From Thuidium tamariscinum (Eukaryota > Streptophyta > Bryopsida > Hypnales > Thuidiaceae): DNA of 64,000 nt. Shown here in pieces: positions 1-13,400 of this stretch. The position numbers and the translations under genes were made by a program. Under the pieces are notes generated by a model. It saw only the letters and a program-made list of their open reading frames with translations, did not search any database and was not told the DNA's origin. How positions within the stretch are numbered: the first letter of the stretch is position 1; each line of letters starts with the position of its first letter. Location: positions 26,738,347 through 26,802,346 of the forward strand of contig OX344753.2 of NCBI GenBank assembly GCA_947034885.2, given 5' to 3'.

Positions 1-490
1 GTACACATGATAGTCATTTCAAAATTTAAATGTAGGCATCATTTGTGTCACAAAAAAGATAAAGAATTTTTTTAAAAATATAGGTAGATTATAGATAGCT
101 TTTCTTTTTAATTAAATGATAAGCTATCTAAAGTTGACCTACTTTTATGTTCTAGAATCAATGCCTTACATAGAAACTGATTCCATTAGACACATTGACG
201 CCAATAAGTGCTCCTACCTTAATTACAAATTTTCGAAATTGAAAATTAGTTGTCACAACAAGCATGCACCTTTTTTTCTTTCTTTTTTCTGAAGCGTGCA
301 CCTTTTTTAATGTAAAACCTCTTTTACACTGATGGTGCATTAAGAAAGCAATGCATTGAGAAATGTACCTGTGCGGTAGAGGACGCATTTAGAGCCAGGT
401 CTGTTTATCCCTTGCCTCCACAATGGGGATTGGGGAAGGCTATACCTGACTGACGCGTGGCTGCCTCAGGCACGGGCTTCAATAGCAAGT
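1..490. other. AT-rich intergenic DNA
   Basis: No gene, RNA or clear repeat is seen. Short open frames here have no recognisable domain and a composition no different from the surrounding non-coding DNA. Confidence 0.5.
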
Positions 491-3380
491 CAATGCTGAT
501 GCTTCTTTCTACTTGACTGGGTTTCGGTTGCAGGCAATCTGGCAATGGACGTCAAAGTGTAGTTGCATTTGCACGACTCGATTACTCGATACATTCCGTG
601 GTGCAGCTCCTGAAATTTCCGACTTCGTGTGCCGGAAATTTCCGTTGCCGATGACATTGAGTGTGAAAATTGCAGAAATTATTGAAGCTTCGAAAAGGCA
701 TCATCGTTCAAACTTTGATGCGGACTTCGCTCACTCTTCAGTTCGTTTGAAGGGTGTTGATTATCGAGCTCGCGTTCTCATCGCACATCTCATATCGCAC
801 ATTGCCATCACCAGGAAATTTGTGTCTTCGTCATTCGGATTCTTTCGTTGGGGATTAGGGCTGCTCGACTACTTGGGTGGGCTCGCTTTCTGCCGATGCT
901 TTCTGTTCTCATATTTTTTCTCATTTGGGGTGTGCTAGACACAAAGGCGATCTGATGTGCAATGCGGATTGAGGGGTCGTCGGTAGAGATGTGACCAGGG
1001 GCGCAATAAGAAAGGAGACACGGGTTTTAGGCTTTTAGTTCAGTGGTCGTTATTGTGAGAATGAAATTTTCTTTTGTGGTCGTGAGAGGACTTTAAGGCG
1101 CTACTGGATGAATTGTCTGGATACTGTTTGAATAAGCTATGAGTTTTTGAAATTTGACCTAATAGTGAGGTCCCAATTACGATCTTAGACTACCCGAGAA
1201 CTTCAAGTATTGCGTCTAGGATGTATCTCATGAAATAATCAATAGAACCTAGAAGTATCTCATTTCTTATAAGTCATACGTGTGTTTACATGGCACTTGC
1301 ATAGTGAATGGGTTTTCTACCTTAATGAGGGTATGCTGCTGCTGCTGATCCGGTTCTTTGGATTGCTTCGCCAGCTGATGGGATATGTTTATACTGCTGC
1401 TTGCATTCTAGGGCTTCAGTGATCTTTGTCTTGTAATTTGTTTGCCTTTAGGCCACAATGTTTGCAATGTCAGAACTTGTTTTGTGTAGGGACTGTGACC
1501 TAATTTTTTGGGGCCACAAGGTTGTTATGCGACTCGGATTACTATCCTATACATGCATAGTGTTTTCTTTTCTTGTGCCGCTCTGTGGCAATATCGTATG
1601 GTGTTCAGTCCGCACCTTGAATTCAGGTTGTAGTTAAAAGTTCTAGACAATGTCACATTCTGTGCATTTTGAGGTTTCGTTTTCTTGTACAACTATCCAC
1701 TTTTGTATTCTTTGCATATTTTAGCTGTGATAGCAATCATTCTAATTAATGTGTCGGAAATCTCTGCACTTGGGAGCTTGCTAGGGGTTTTCCACATGCC
1801 AAATCTAAGGTCGAGTGATATCGCCGTCGCAGGAATGGGTCATTTACTTGAAATGAAATTGAAATTCATCGCCTTGAACTCAAGAGTCTTCGCACTCTTG
1901 CTCGGATGATGATTTCTTTTTTAAATTGCAGGCTGGTCGGGTTTCAGACGCATTGACAGTATATGTGAGCTTTGCATTGCAAAATTGGGAACTGCTACTC
2001 GGATTTATTTCGTATGCATAAATTCTGTTGGAGTAAAGGCAACGGGATTCGTCTTTTAGGGTTCATGTCTTGTATATTTAGTCCATTCAGAGATCACCTT
2101 GCAATGTTACGGATGAACAGTGGATATGACTCGTGATGATTGTTTCGTGTCCTTGCGATGGAATAATTCAATCTTGTTGCGCCTTCCTTTCATTTATCAA
2201 TGGGCTTCAAAGATTTTCAGAAGACTACGAGGACGTTTCACAAGGTCGGTCTCATCATCTTGTTGGATCTTCTCGGAGATACTCTGCTTTGACTGTTCTG
2301 TTGATTTCTGATGTTATCCATTTTGACAACAGTGTTTGAAACAGGGCCAGCAGGATTCACAAAACGTACCCCGTTCGTGATGTATCCTGAATCGTCTCAC
2401 CTTCACGCCCAGGCCAGAACTTACGCATCACAACCTCCAAAGGTTTGAATAGGATCGTAGTAACTAGTTTCCAGACATCCTTTAGACCACCCACTAAATG
2501 TTCCAAATGAATCATTCCTAACCCTCTGATGGAGTGGCGTTGTAGCTCTTAGCTTGCAAACCAGAGTTTATTACTTCACTTCCTGTTGAATGTCCTAGAT
2601 GAGCAAATTTTTTCTCGCTCCTGAATGTCTCAACATGTTGGGGCTCTTCGGTCGCTTTCGTCCATATCGCATTTTCATTTACGTTCTCTGAGATGTGCAG
2701 GCACCTGTGTATCTCGTTTCCTCCCCATACCAACTGATGTAATGCGTCTTTATTATTTTGATGATATTATTTAATGATGAAATTATTATTATCATACTGG
2801 CACAGTCCATCATTTTCGCTTCATAGTTTCGTCTTCTGTGAGAAACCGATGCGTGATAACCAATATCTCTTTCCCTTGTCATTGTCGATCCACACAGTCC
2901 GTCCTCGCCTGCCATTCTTTAATTCTATTCGCACGAACAATTGGCTCCCTGGCATGTCAGGTTGCAGGAATGCTCAGTACACGTCGTGCATTACCGTGGA
3001 CGTCAGTTGTCAATACGAACTAACTTAGTGAGTAAGTTAGTACTGGGCCTCCTTGATCAGGTCTTGTAAGTTCAGCTTAATGAAACCTGAAAGTGGAACT
3101 CAGCAGAGTGGCAGACAGAAGAGCAAGATGGGTCGGTGACTGGAGCAGCCTGGTTCATCACCAGTTTCAATTCGTCTTCCGTCTCATCATCCCGACCCCA
3201 CTCATCATTTCTGTGAATGCTCACTTCAGTTGCACTCATCTTAATTTCTCATTTCTGAGTTAAAAATTAATTAACCAATTAATTTGAACCTCCGTCTCTG
3301 AGTGCCTGCCTAATTCAGTTGAAAGGGGGGAATGTGCGAATGGACTCCGCAACGTCGATCTGGAGCTTTAATCAACTATA
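491..3380. other. Mixed-composition, possibly transcribed, non-coding stretch
   Basis: This stretch is less AT-rich than the intergenic DNA further right. In texture (T- and G-rich on the + strand, scattered CG, many splice-like sites) it resembles the leaders upstream of CDKB and the kinesin. Open frames of up to about 140 codons (513-938) show no domain I recognise. It could be a long leader or the remains of a gene whose coding part lies elsewhere, a non-coding transcript, or simply a GC-richer spacer. I could not assemble a convincing protein from it. Confidence 0.3.
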
Positions 3381-4127
3381 GCTTTGAAACCTAAAAATGA
3401 ACTGAACGCAGCAGCCTTGCACCTGCAGCCTAGTCTCCAGCCGGACTCATGGCTTGACTTCTGGGCCTCTTCGTCAACTTTGAATGAAAATCTGGGGTGG
3501 ATTGGAGATTTTGAAATCCACCCAAATAGACCCTGGTTTTCCGTGACTACGCCCATCGAAATTAGTTGAGTCTGTGGGCAATGGAAAGACAGATAGGGTG
3601 CAATGGATTCCATTTGTTTCAAAAAAAACAAAAAACAGACAGGGTACGGTAGTACATAATCAGCCTTGCCACCGTAGCGTCCGCCCTGCAACGGCGGACG
3701 GGTTTTGAAAATTCCGCTGCAAGGGAAACTTTTTGAATTGGAGGTTTTTTGAAATGTGGGGATCCCTTTTTTCTTGGTGTTGTCCAGCTCTAAAGGCACG
3801 CAGATAACTGAATGGGTTCTGCTCTCCGTCTCTCCTCAAGGGCCGCCAGGGTCAGCTGCCCACGCATGTGTGGGGAAAAGGAATCAGAAGCGGATTCAAG
3901 GCTAAATTTGACCTTGGCCCCCTCTCCAAGAAAGCCTTGCCACTCTGGCTGCGAGGGTCCTGGAGCTTGCCAAATGCCAAGTAGAATAATGTTCCCCCCT
4001 TTCTATTTTTATGCTTTTTTCCTTCTCCTTTCCTCTCCCCATTTCCCCAGGCCAGGCTCTCACTTCTCAAGGCTCTCACTTCCAGTAATAAGCTTAACTT
4101 AATAATTAAGTGAACTGAACTTCAGGG

Positions 4128-4168
4128 CATGCAGGCACGCAGGCACGCAGACAGGCAGGCACGGCAGG
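4128..4168. repeat. Imperfect CAGGCACG microsatellite
   Basis: About five degenerate units of the form GCAGGCACG run in tandem, interrupted by GCAGACAG. Confidence 0.8.
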
Positions 4169-4848
4169 GTCTGGACTACCTTACCTTCCTGGAGTGATGG
4201 TAAGTCCCCATTTTTTGAAATTGCAAACCAAACCACGTCCTCAATTTCAAACAACAGTTCCTCTCAAATCTCTCACTTGAATTCCGTGATGATCGTGGGG
4301 ACTCCCTCCCTCCCTGGACCCTGGCTCAGGTTCAATTCTCTCTCAGTTCGCAATAAGCTGCTTACCATTATTCTTACACCTCTGTCTGTCTGCCTGCCCG
4401 CCCACTCCCATCAGTCCATTGCCTGCGTGCCTCTGGCTCGGGTGCAGAAGGGGGCCTGTCTGTTCCGTTTCTTCATTGCGAGACCCAGCCTGCCACCTTT
4501 TAATTAATGAGACGTCTGCAATCCGCTTGCTTGGATGCAACAGTTTGAATATCGCAGCAATCCGTCTCCAATTCAATGTCAGGACGGGATTTCAATTCAG
4601 GACTGAGCGACGGAGAAGGGGGTAACTTAACTTACGCTGGACGGAACGTAACGTAAGCTGGCCTTTCAGTTGGATTTGAACATAACGGAACGCCTTATTG
4701 AATGTGAACGCATAGAATACAATATCATTCAGCGCAGGGGTTCAACAGCCAGGCTCTTCATAATTCAGGCCGAGCTCCAACTTGAAATCATTCTAGGTCG
4801 ACGGAAGCTCTTCAGTGCTTCATAATAGAACAGAGACTCTCCCACCTG

Positions 4849-4872
4849 GAATTGAATTGAATTGAATTGAAT
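4849..4872. repeat. GAATT pentanucleotide microsatellite
   Basis: Four to five tandem copies of GAATT lie just downstream of CCCACCTG. Confidence 0.85.
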
Positions 4873-5142
4873 GGGTTTGATCCATTGCTGCCATTCCGTC
4901 TGTGGAGCTCGATCCACGCTTCAATTCGGGCCAGAGTAAGTTAGCCATCCATGATTGAATATTAACTTAACTTGGGTCTGGAGTTGGCACTTCTTTTCTT
5001 TCTTTTTGGGACCATTTTTATTGATAATTATTGATAGGGGAAACAGTACATGAAGTTTGCACTTTTATTGTCCTTGATTGGAGTGGTACACTTCATAACT
5101 GAGTTGGCCAGTATTTATCCCATTTTTCAGTGCATGCTTAAC

Positions 5143-5790
5143 ATAAGGTAAAGGGTGTGTGCTCTAAAAGCAACCACTAATACAAAGGTACCATTAGGGG
5201 AGATTTGAGGGTTGCAGAAGACTACAAGTTCCTGGATTGTAGAAACGCATAAACTACCATGGGAACAAGAATCTAATGTGGTCGAGAGATTGCCACGTCA
5301 TCAACTTTCTTTTTACTTTTTTTCACATTTCAAGACCCCCCAAATTTTATTTTTTTATTTTTGGTAAATGTTGGCCTAATAGTGAACTAGCATTTTTGGG
5401 AACAATTTCAAGAACAACCCTCAAACAACCCTCTGGAGGCTTCAAATCTCCCCTAATGATTTTGCTTTCTTCAATGTACTTGGAGTGTGCATTTTCAAGA
5501 AATAATCACCTTCAATGACCTCTGCATTTCAACTTAAAAAAATTTGTTATGAAATGACTTCGACAGAGGTCCAAATAAAAATGTCTCCCAGAGTGTCCCT
5601 CTAGTTCTATGCACTTTTTTTTTCCTTGCAATGGAAATTGTCCATGTGTTTAAAAATTTTAATTTAAAAAGTCCAAAAAATATGAAACCACTTGGATTGG
5701 ATGCCAATTCCATTTTTCTTCCTACAGAAATATACTGAAAATAGTTTCAAGGAGTTTTGATTAACCCCTAACTAAGGCAGACTAGCTTAC
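5143..5790. mobile_element. Older copy of a TIR element (family B), interrupted
   Basis: The left end TAAGGTA, followed by GTGCTCTAAAAGCAACCACT, matches the terminal repeat of the intact copy at 6338-6628. The stretch from about 5640 to 5785 matches the interior of that copy in the opposite orientation: both share AAAAAGTCCAAAAAA and ATGCCAATTCCATTTT. Between them lies a separate MITE-like element (5192-5458), so this copy was probably split by a later insertion. Its right end is degraded. Confidence 0.6.
5192..5458. mobile_element. MITE-like element, family A, copy 1
   Basis: The ends are inverted copies of CATTAGGGGAGATTTGA. Inside lie TGTGGTCGAGAGATTGCCAC (from 5277) and GGGAACAATTTC near the right end. 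Both motifs recur in the elements at 57739-58102 and 61357-61629, which defines a family of about 270-360 bp. No coding capacity is seen, as is usual for non-autonomous elements. The superfamily is not assigned because the target duplication is unclear. Confidence 0.75.
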
Positions 5791-6337
5791 CCACACTTTC
5801 CACCCCAAATCCAAATTGGAGTTGCTGTGGGAGCATCTGTTCGAGTGTGGAGTAAAACATATGAATCTATGGAATTTGGTCCATTTGTTTAAAAAAAAAA
5901 AAAAATCATATGAATCTACCTACTTTACTTCAATTGATCACAAATAGAATTATTCTATCGCAAGAGGATTGATTGTATATAGTTTTGTTTTGACTTCAAA
6001 TTTCTTCAATTTAAAATAGATAGTCATATTTTCTCAAAAAAGAGTACAAGGAAGCCTCCAGTGGTTTATCTTATTAGGCTGGCTAGACAAAAGAAATAAT
6101 AATCCTTTGTATAGTACAGTACAGAGCCATCCAAGACGTACTTTTGCTTGTTTTTTATTAAAAACATTCTGGGTGGAGGAACAGGAAAACTGGAACAATA
6201 TAATATTAAAGCAGTCCTGCATCACACGGCCTGGAGTGGGTGAGAGGTGAATTGCCCCCCTCATTCCCCCAACCAAGGAAATGTAAAAAATTGCCCTCTA
6301 CTTTGAGCTTGATTAATTTTGTATTTCTACTCCTCTT

Positions 6338-6628
6338 CTAAGGTAGACTGCTCTAAAAGTGACCACTTAGGAGCTGATTGCCTTTTCGGGGAAGCTGAAT
6401 TCCTTCAATCAATTTTCGGTAAATTTTCATACGAAGGAAAATGGAATTGGCATTTTACCTAAGTTGTTTCATCTTTTTTGGACTTGTATAGAATTAGTTA
6501 TGAATTTTCAAAATTCAAACACAGTGTACTCTAAAAGCAACCACCTGCTGAAATACATAGCACTAGTACTTTGCAGAAACCAAAATCTACCACTATGGCA
6601 TAGTCGCTTTTAGAGCATCCTACCTTAG
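6338..6628. mobile_element. TIR element, family B, intact copy
   Basis: The inverted ends read CTAAGGTAGACTGCTCTAAA on the left and, on the other strand, CTAAGGTAGGATGCTCTAAA on the right. The similarity runs on for about 28 bp. A third copy of the TCTAAAAG motif lies inside, near 6528. The 291-bp element has no coding capacity. It is a non-autonomous MITE-like element related to the broken copy at 5143-5790. Confidence 0.8.
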
Positions 6629-7589
6629 CTAATTTGGGGTCTCTGATTCAGTATTTGTATTCAAAATTTTCATATTTTACCATAGGTGGCAAATAAGGAT
6701 TTTCAGAGGGTAAACCGCAAGGGGATGAAGGGGGGATTCACCCTTGCCATCGTGCACACCTCTTGGCTGGGGAAAGGGATAATTACATAACACACTCAAA
6801 AAATGAAAATCAACATAGTTCCAAGCTATCTTTAGCAAGGGGGTAGCTTTCTCATATTAGCCAATAGAAATTATGAATTTCAAAAAAATTAATTACATAT
6901 ATAATATTATATCACCCATGTAAATTTTATAATTTTTCAAAGTGAAAAGTGGTAGACCAATGAAATCCACCTTAAACTTGCCTACTATTGTCTCCATTCA
7001 CCAACACTTATTTTCTTGACAAAGCCAAAAAGGGACATATTGGAGACTTTAAACCGTGCATGTCTTCAAATAATTGGAGTTAGTATGCATTAGCAATTCA
7101 TCCTGATTTAGATACTTTAATAATATAGTGACAACTACTTAGTTGTCCCTCATTTAGTCATAATCACAGCAAATTTATTCAGTAATGATTATGACATGTC
7201 CCCATTGTGACCTATGCATGGCCTTAGATATCCCTTTACTCACTTCAATCATCAAATGACAGCTACAGTAATAGTCTATTGTTAAATTCAAGCAGTTTTA
7301 ATATGTATGCTAAAGAATACATATGCAATTTTAGGTGTTTTCACCTTAAAGAACTCCCATCATTTTCATGAGCACAATTTGATGGATGTTTGATTGATGA
7401 AATATAGTTTAAATTTTCAAAACCAAAGTTGCTTCCATAGTGAAAACCTCCTTTTAATAATGTACCAAAAAGAGGCAATCAACCTGTTTGATTAATTTTC
7501 CTGAACCCCCTCATCAGAAAAATCGACAACTGTTGGATTTGAATTTTTTTAAATCCCAACCCCCCTCCAACAAAAATCAACACATGTTG

Positions 7590-7760
7590 GAGAGTCAGAT
7601 ACAGATATGATATCGGATATGAATATTGAATACGGATATTAATATCAAATATAAATACTAATATTGAATACATATACCTATACTAGATATTGATACATAT
7701 ATGAACATTGATACTAAATATGGATACGATATACAGTTATTATACCACTTATTCCATATC
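7590..7760. repeat. Degenerate GATAT/GGATAT cryptic repeat
   Basis: This tract is built from variants of ATACGGATAT, ATACAGATAT and GAATATTGAATA. A similar tract lies at 49740-49935. Both are followed by G-rich runs, AT-rich DNA and then a short hairpin, which suggests one dispersed repeat type. Confidence 0.6.
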
Positions 7761-7900
7761 CATTATATCCAAGCCCACCCTGTGAGAATTATAAGAGGAG
7801 GTGGGGGGAGGTGGATTTCCAAAGTTTAAATAAAAAATTTAATATTTAAATTAGATTGGAAGGGGGGGGCAAAATAATTAAATTTTTAAATTTTTATAGT

Positions 7901-7959
7901 TTTTGAACTCATTGTCATTGTGACAGTTTGTCACAATGACAATGACAATGAGCTCAAAA
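7901..7959. repeat. Short perfect hairpin
   Basis: The arm CATTGTCATTGTGACA (7910-7925) is followed by a 3-base loop and its exact complement (7929-7944). The similarity continues outwards (TTTTGAACTCATTG against CAATGAGCTCAAAA) after a 6-base CAATGA duplication. It may be a recombination or transposition scar. No function is implied. Confidence 0.75.
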
Positions 7960-10900
7960 GAGGTAATTACTGCCTCATTGTAGATACTAAGAAAGGGTGT
8001 AGAAGACATTTTTTGTCCTTTAGATGCTCAACTAGTATTTGTGCATATTCAAGAATATATGTTTTTCATCTAATATTTTGTATGCAACATGAATCCGTAT
8101 CTTTGAGTTAAGTTCAAGGCATTTGAGTGGATTTTCTACTTTAAACAAGGTAATTTATCAAGAAAATGGTACATTATCTACTGTATTCTAAGGATTTGAG
8201 CTTTTTTTCTTTAATATTTGATTTTTCCATTCAAAATGATTTGTTTTTGCTTACAAAAAAAGTAAATAAATCTTTTCATTTAGAAATTTTGGAAAAAATT
8301 CCTTAATATAAGCATTTTAGTAAAATTTGAAGTTGAGGATCTATTATAATCATGTATCTAAATAGAGAATAAAATTTAAAACTTATTTACAATACAATAA
8401 TTTACTTCTATTTTTTTTAAATAGATTTTTTAAACATAATTTGTATTTAATATGATTTTTTTCCTTTAAAAATTTAATAATGATTCAAATTTTAAACATG
8501 GTTTTTTGAAAATTATAAAAAACAATAGAAATATATACCTTTTATCTTTAAAAAAGAAAATAAAGTAATTTCATTTTTAAATAGCAAAGAAATAATTAAA
8601 ATTGAATGAAGGACTTTTAAATTTGACTATATGATTATGGACTCTTTGCTTTGGAGGTTAAGGTGGAATCATTATTGCCTTCAATCAAATTTATTGTGAA
8701 GATAGCATAATTGTGACAAGGATATGCATTCCTAATTAAATTTGCTTTTAGGCATGGTTGTATTACATTATTTAATGTCTATCAAAATGTGCCCAATGCC
8801 TTAGCAAATACACTTTATTTTATAGAGTGTATTTTATAGAGACTTCCCAAATCATTTTTATAGAAAACAATTGTTTAAACTGATACAAAGTAATATTTTC
8901 CTCTCATTCACAAAATATTTGGAAAACATTATGTTAAAATGCCCAATATAGATTGATCACAAGAGCAAATAGTTTTATCTTCATTTTTTGAAATGATAAA
9001 TCATCATCTATATTGTCATGTGTCATACCAAGAAGGTTAAATTCTATTTTATTTATAATGATTTAACAACTATTTAAAAAAATGAAGTCTAACATATCCC
9101 TTCTATATTTGTATAAATTAATAATTCAATCATTGCAAGCCTCATATTAAAGTTTACAAAAAGAAAAGTGATATTGAAGGTATACTATTATTCCTCTTAA
9201 AAATACAAAATACATTATTTGGTGGCTCTAGTTTTGGGATAATGTAAATTAAGTATTTAACCTCTAAGCACTTAAACAACCGTTTATTGGTCCTTACAAG
9301 ACTTCACACAAAATTTTCAAATCAAAACAAAAAATGAGTTTTTAAAGGTTGCGTTGTCTTTCAATATTCATATTCAAAACTAAAGATTACTATGGTCAAA
9401 TAATAATTATAAGATAAATAACACAAAAAACTTAGAATTTGCTTAGTATTGAAAAATTAATACTTGGAAAAAAATTGATATTTTCAATACTAAATCTTAT
9501 GTAGTTTTTAGAAATAAATGAGAACCAAAATTTTGAAAATTAAAACAACAATTCAAATGCTACAAACTAAAATTATAATTTAGATGAATTTTTGAAGTTG
9601 TATCTTCAAAATTCATTCAAAGTGAATCTAAAAATAGTTTTATAAATTTGACCACGTAAATACTTTTTATTTTATTTTGCTTTATAGTTATAGTATCTTC
9701 TTTGATGCAAGCTTCAAAGAAATTATAGAATTTATATTTTACAACACATGTGTATCTTGTATGAATCCCTTGGATTTTAAGGGATGAGGGATACTAATGT
9801 TGAATATATGAAGTATGTCAACTACTTTTCTTTCTAGAAGCATACAAAAAAGCATTTATCTAGATTTCCAATTGTTGAAAAAGAATTTATTGATCTATAA
9901 ATATCCATCATTGTCAAGTAAATATATTGAACCAAAATGAAAACCAACAAAAATAAGTCGGGTGGAAATACACACACTTCTATTGAATACATGTACTTTA
10001 AGAAAAGGACTGTTTATTATCTATTAAAAATATAAATATTCTTTAATTGTTATCTACAAAAAAATAATAGATAAATATTAAAAAGTCTAGCATCTATTTT
10101 CAAATTAGTTTTTGTCCAACTTGCTCTACATCTTCAAAATACATTAAGGAAATAATATAATAAATATTCTTTAAAATTGTCAATTTCTATACAAATTATA
10201 ACCAATTGATAATCTTGGAATTTTCCTTGGAATTCTCAAATGCAAAGGTTGTAGTTGAATCCAAAATCTATCTAATGCAAATGAGAGAAATATGTTTTCA
10301 TAGAATGCTTAATTAATGAAATACAATACAATTTGTAATTGTACACATAGTTTTGTACAAGTAGTAAATTATACAATCATAAACTCTTAAATAATGAAAT
10401 TTATATTAAAAAAAATCATTTCATGTTTTGTAAAAGTGTGCTTGCTTTGATATATTGCAATCCTAAATTCTTAACATCCATTTGTTATATACCATATCAT
10501 TACAAGCTAATTACACAAGACTTTTATTATTTAAAAAGTATATATTTTTTATCATATAAATTTTGTCTTGATGGATGAAATGATAAATTCATGATTTTTT
10601 GTAATTTACAATAAAATGTTATAATCTAGGTTGCGATATACAAAATTATTTGTGTAACCAAAGTTATGAAAGTCAACCTCTATATATATACTCAAACCTA
10701 TTTCTTGAGCATCACAGTGTCTAAATCTTTGAGTAAATTAGTTTCTAACACTCTTCTAAATGACATTCACAGAATGTTATAATAGGCTTCACAAAAAAAA
10801 TTCATATTTGAAAAAATCAACAACAAATTTTGACATTTTGAAAATTATTCAAGAAAATTATAAGCTTGAAATCGAGAAAAATATAAGATACATTAAAAAA

Positions 10901-13400
10901 ATGATTGAAATTTATTGAGCTTAACTTGCATTCCATTTTGAAATCTGAAACATTCACCTCAAATTTGTAGTATATCCAAAGTATACAACAATGGAGGTTT
11001 TCAATCAAATTTCTATTTTGAAGTGATTTATTACAACCACTTATTTTCAAACAACATTGATCCTTGATGAAAAAATATGAAAGAATAGAGATTATTTTCA
11101 TTCATATTTCACTTGTTACAATTTTCATTTAGTATCATTTTTGAAAAGTTTCCTCAATTTTTATTTTCCTCCAAAACAATATTGAAAGATCAAATGAATG
11201 TTTTTCATAATTAAAACATACAAGAAATCAATCAATACATAAATACAGTATTAAATATAATGATATTAATTTTTTTTTAAAAATCAAATTTGAAAGAGCT
11301 AAAGGAATAAAAATCATTGTGGCTTGAAAATAAATTAAAACATTCTTCATTTCTACTTGCATACTTATGCTATTAGGTTTTTGCAACAAATATTAATTGA
11401 CATTAATTTATTACTTTGTATAATTAAAAGAACCTTCTAGATCATTTAAATTCCCACATTTTCAATAACAAATTAAACCATTGATTATATAGATTTTTTT
11501 AAAATAAACTATATTTAATCTACAAAGTCAATTCACAAACTTTAAAATGATGTTGGAAAATTTGTCCAATAATATGCTTACCAATCTTTTGATAGTCAAT
11601 AAATAATAATATTATAAAGTAGTATAATCTCAAACAATCAAACCAATACAATTTGCATTGCATTATCAAAACTATCAAGGATTGGCAATCCTTAAGTACT
11701 ATTGTAACTATGATAAATAACTAAAATTATTCAAATTTAAACATGTTCAAACTTCAAATGTTCTTATATAAAAGTTAATATTAAAAAGAAAATTCTCAAA
11801 ATTTTTAGGAAATAAAAGTTCATGTGTAATTTTATCAAATTTTAGATTTTTAATGGAAAAGGATATAAAAGCATACGTGAAACTCTAAACATTCATGTGG
11901 TTCCAAGTTGAACAAACATTAGGATGACAAAACAATTATAGTGGTTTCAGTATTTGTAGCATACATCTTCTTGCATGTCAAAATGCTATGGTTGTTGATA
12001 AAAATAAACATTTTTATTGTAGCCTCTCTAAAACTTCATGAATGGTCCTACAATTTGTCAATTTTCAAATCATTGTCTATATAAACATTGTAATAAGTAT
12101 GATTCTTGAAGCTTAAAAGACATTGAGGGTGACACCTCCCTATTTATATATTATAATTTGTAAAAAAATTCATCTTGCAAAGCTAATTCATCTTGCCTTT
12201 GAAGCTAACTGACATAACCACTTCCATTTGCATTTTGCTTGACAAGTGTTCACTAATCCACAAAGATTGTTCTTTATGTTTTTTGATTGAACTGTACATC
12301 ATACCATAAAGCCATTGCAAAGTTGGCTTGACATGTAGTTACCTTATCTATCCAAGATACTTTCACATTAATTTGAAAAACAATGAATATTACACCTATA
12401 TTATCGTCAATTCATACCTAAAAACCAAAAAAAACATTATAGGGAGTTAAATAAAAAATAAAGAGCTTTCCATAGTTGATTTTGAAAGGAAAGTTTCCTT
12501 ATCTGTACTATAGTTATCCCAATTCTAAATACTCTTCAAATTATAGAGTAGTGAAGGAATCTTTAGCCATACATAGAGCTGCAGAGTGTTGTTTATTAAA
12601 TCCATTAATTGGTGACTTTTCAACTTAATTCAAAACCTTTGGATCCCAAATTCCACATTGAATGCACTTTTATTACACTAGAATGCATGAGAGCAAACTC
12701 GGTTCTTCAGATTATAGATTCTAATTGGATTTGGGCCCATTATGGATTTGTTAATTTTATATCTCCCTCTTTTGAATAGACAAATTCTTAATTTTGGGAA
12801 GAGTATTTTGCATCAAATAGGTTATACTTCAACCCCTAAAGGTTCATGGAATAGTCCAAATTTCCAAACTTGTAAAAATTTATTATAAAATACAATTTAG
12901 TAAAATAATTTGATGATGGCTTTCAAACAATAGTTGTGAAATATCATCCATAGATTGTATCCATGAAATTATATCAACAAGTACACAAACCAATATTTTT
13001 CCATGACATTTGAAGTCTTGAAAATGAAAATTTCTTCTAAATTAAATTACACATTGAGAATTTGTGATTTCAACAAGATTTTTTTCAACTCAAAATTCAA
13101 GATGTTAAATTCTAATCATAGTAATTTTTGAAGATTTTCATCATATTACCTTTTTTATTCTAGTCATTTTTGAAGCTGGTCATTCTTTGAATTGGAAGAA
13201 GTTACTTTCTAATGCTAGACTTGCCACTACCCTTTAAAGTATAGAATAATTTGCAAAGCAAAATCTTCAAAGCTGTATAGCACACTGAAAGCTAAAAAGA
13301 ACTAACTCAAGAATCCTCTAATAGATTGATAGATGAAAAAAAATGTAGTTTTGTTGCATGCTTGGGATGTGTTTGTGTTCATCCATTGTTTGAAATTTGA

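Larger units (their letters stand above)
3381..4950. other. Non-coding stretch with low-complexity tracts
   Basis: Open frames on both strands overlap one another and carry no recognisable domain. The region holds C/T-rich runs (about 3990-4080 and 4300-4400) and two simple repeats listed separately. No gene is supported. Confidence 0.4.
6630..13400. other. Long AT-rich intergenic DNA
   Basis: Nearly 7 kb of very AT-rich sequence with homopolymer runs and short, low-complexity open frames on both strands. I see no exon-like GC islands and no recognisable protein, tRNA or rRNA. The only structured parts I can point to are the GATAT-type tract at 7590-7760 and the hairpin at 7901-7959, listed separately. 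Confidence 0.55.

Noticed and set aside
513-938. 141-codon open frame on the + strand
   Set aside because: No recognisable domain, and the lone ORF sits in sequence that looks like leader DNA. Length alone is not enough.
7901-7959. Helitron 3' hairpin
   Set aside because: No CTRR end follows the hairpin and no TC start is evident.
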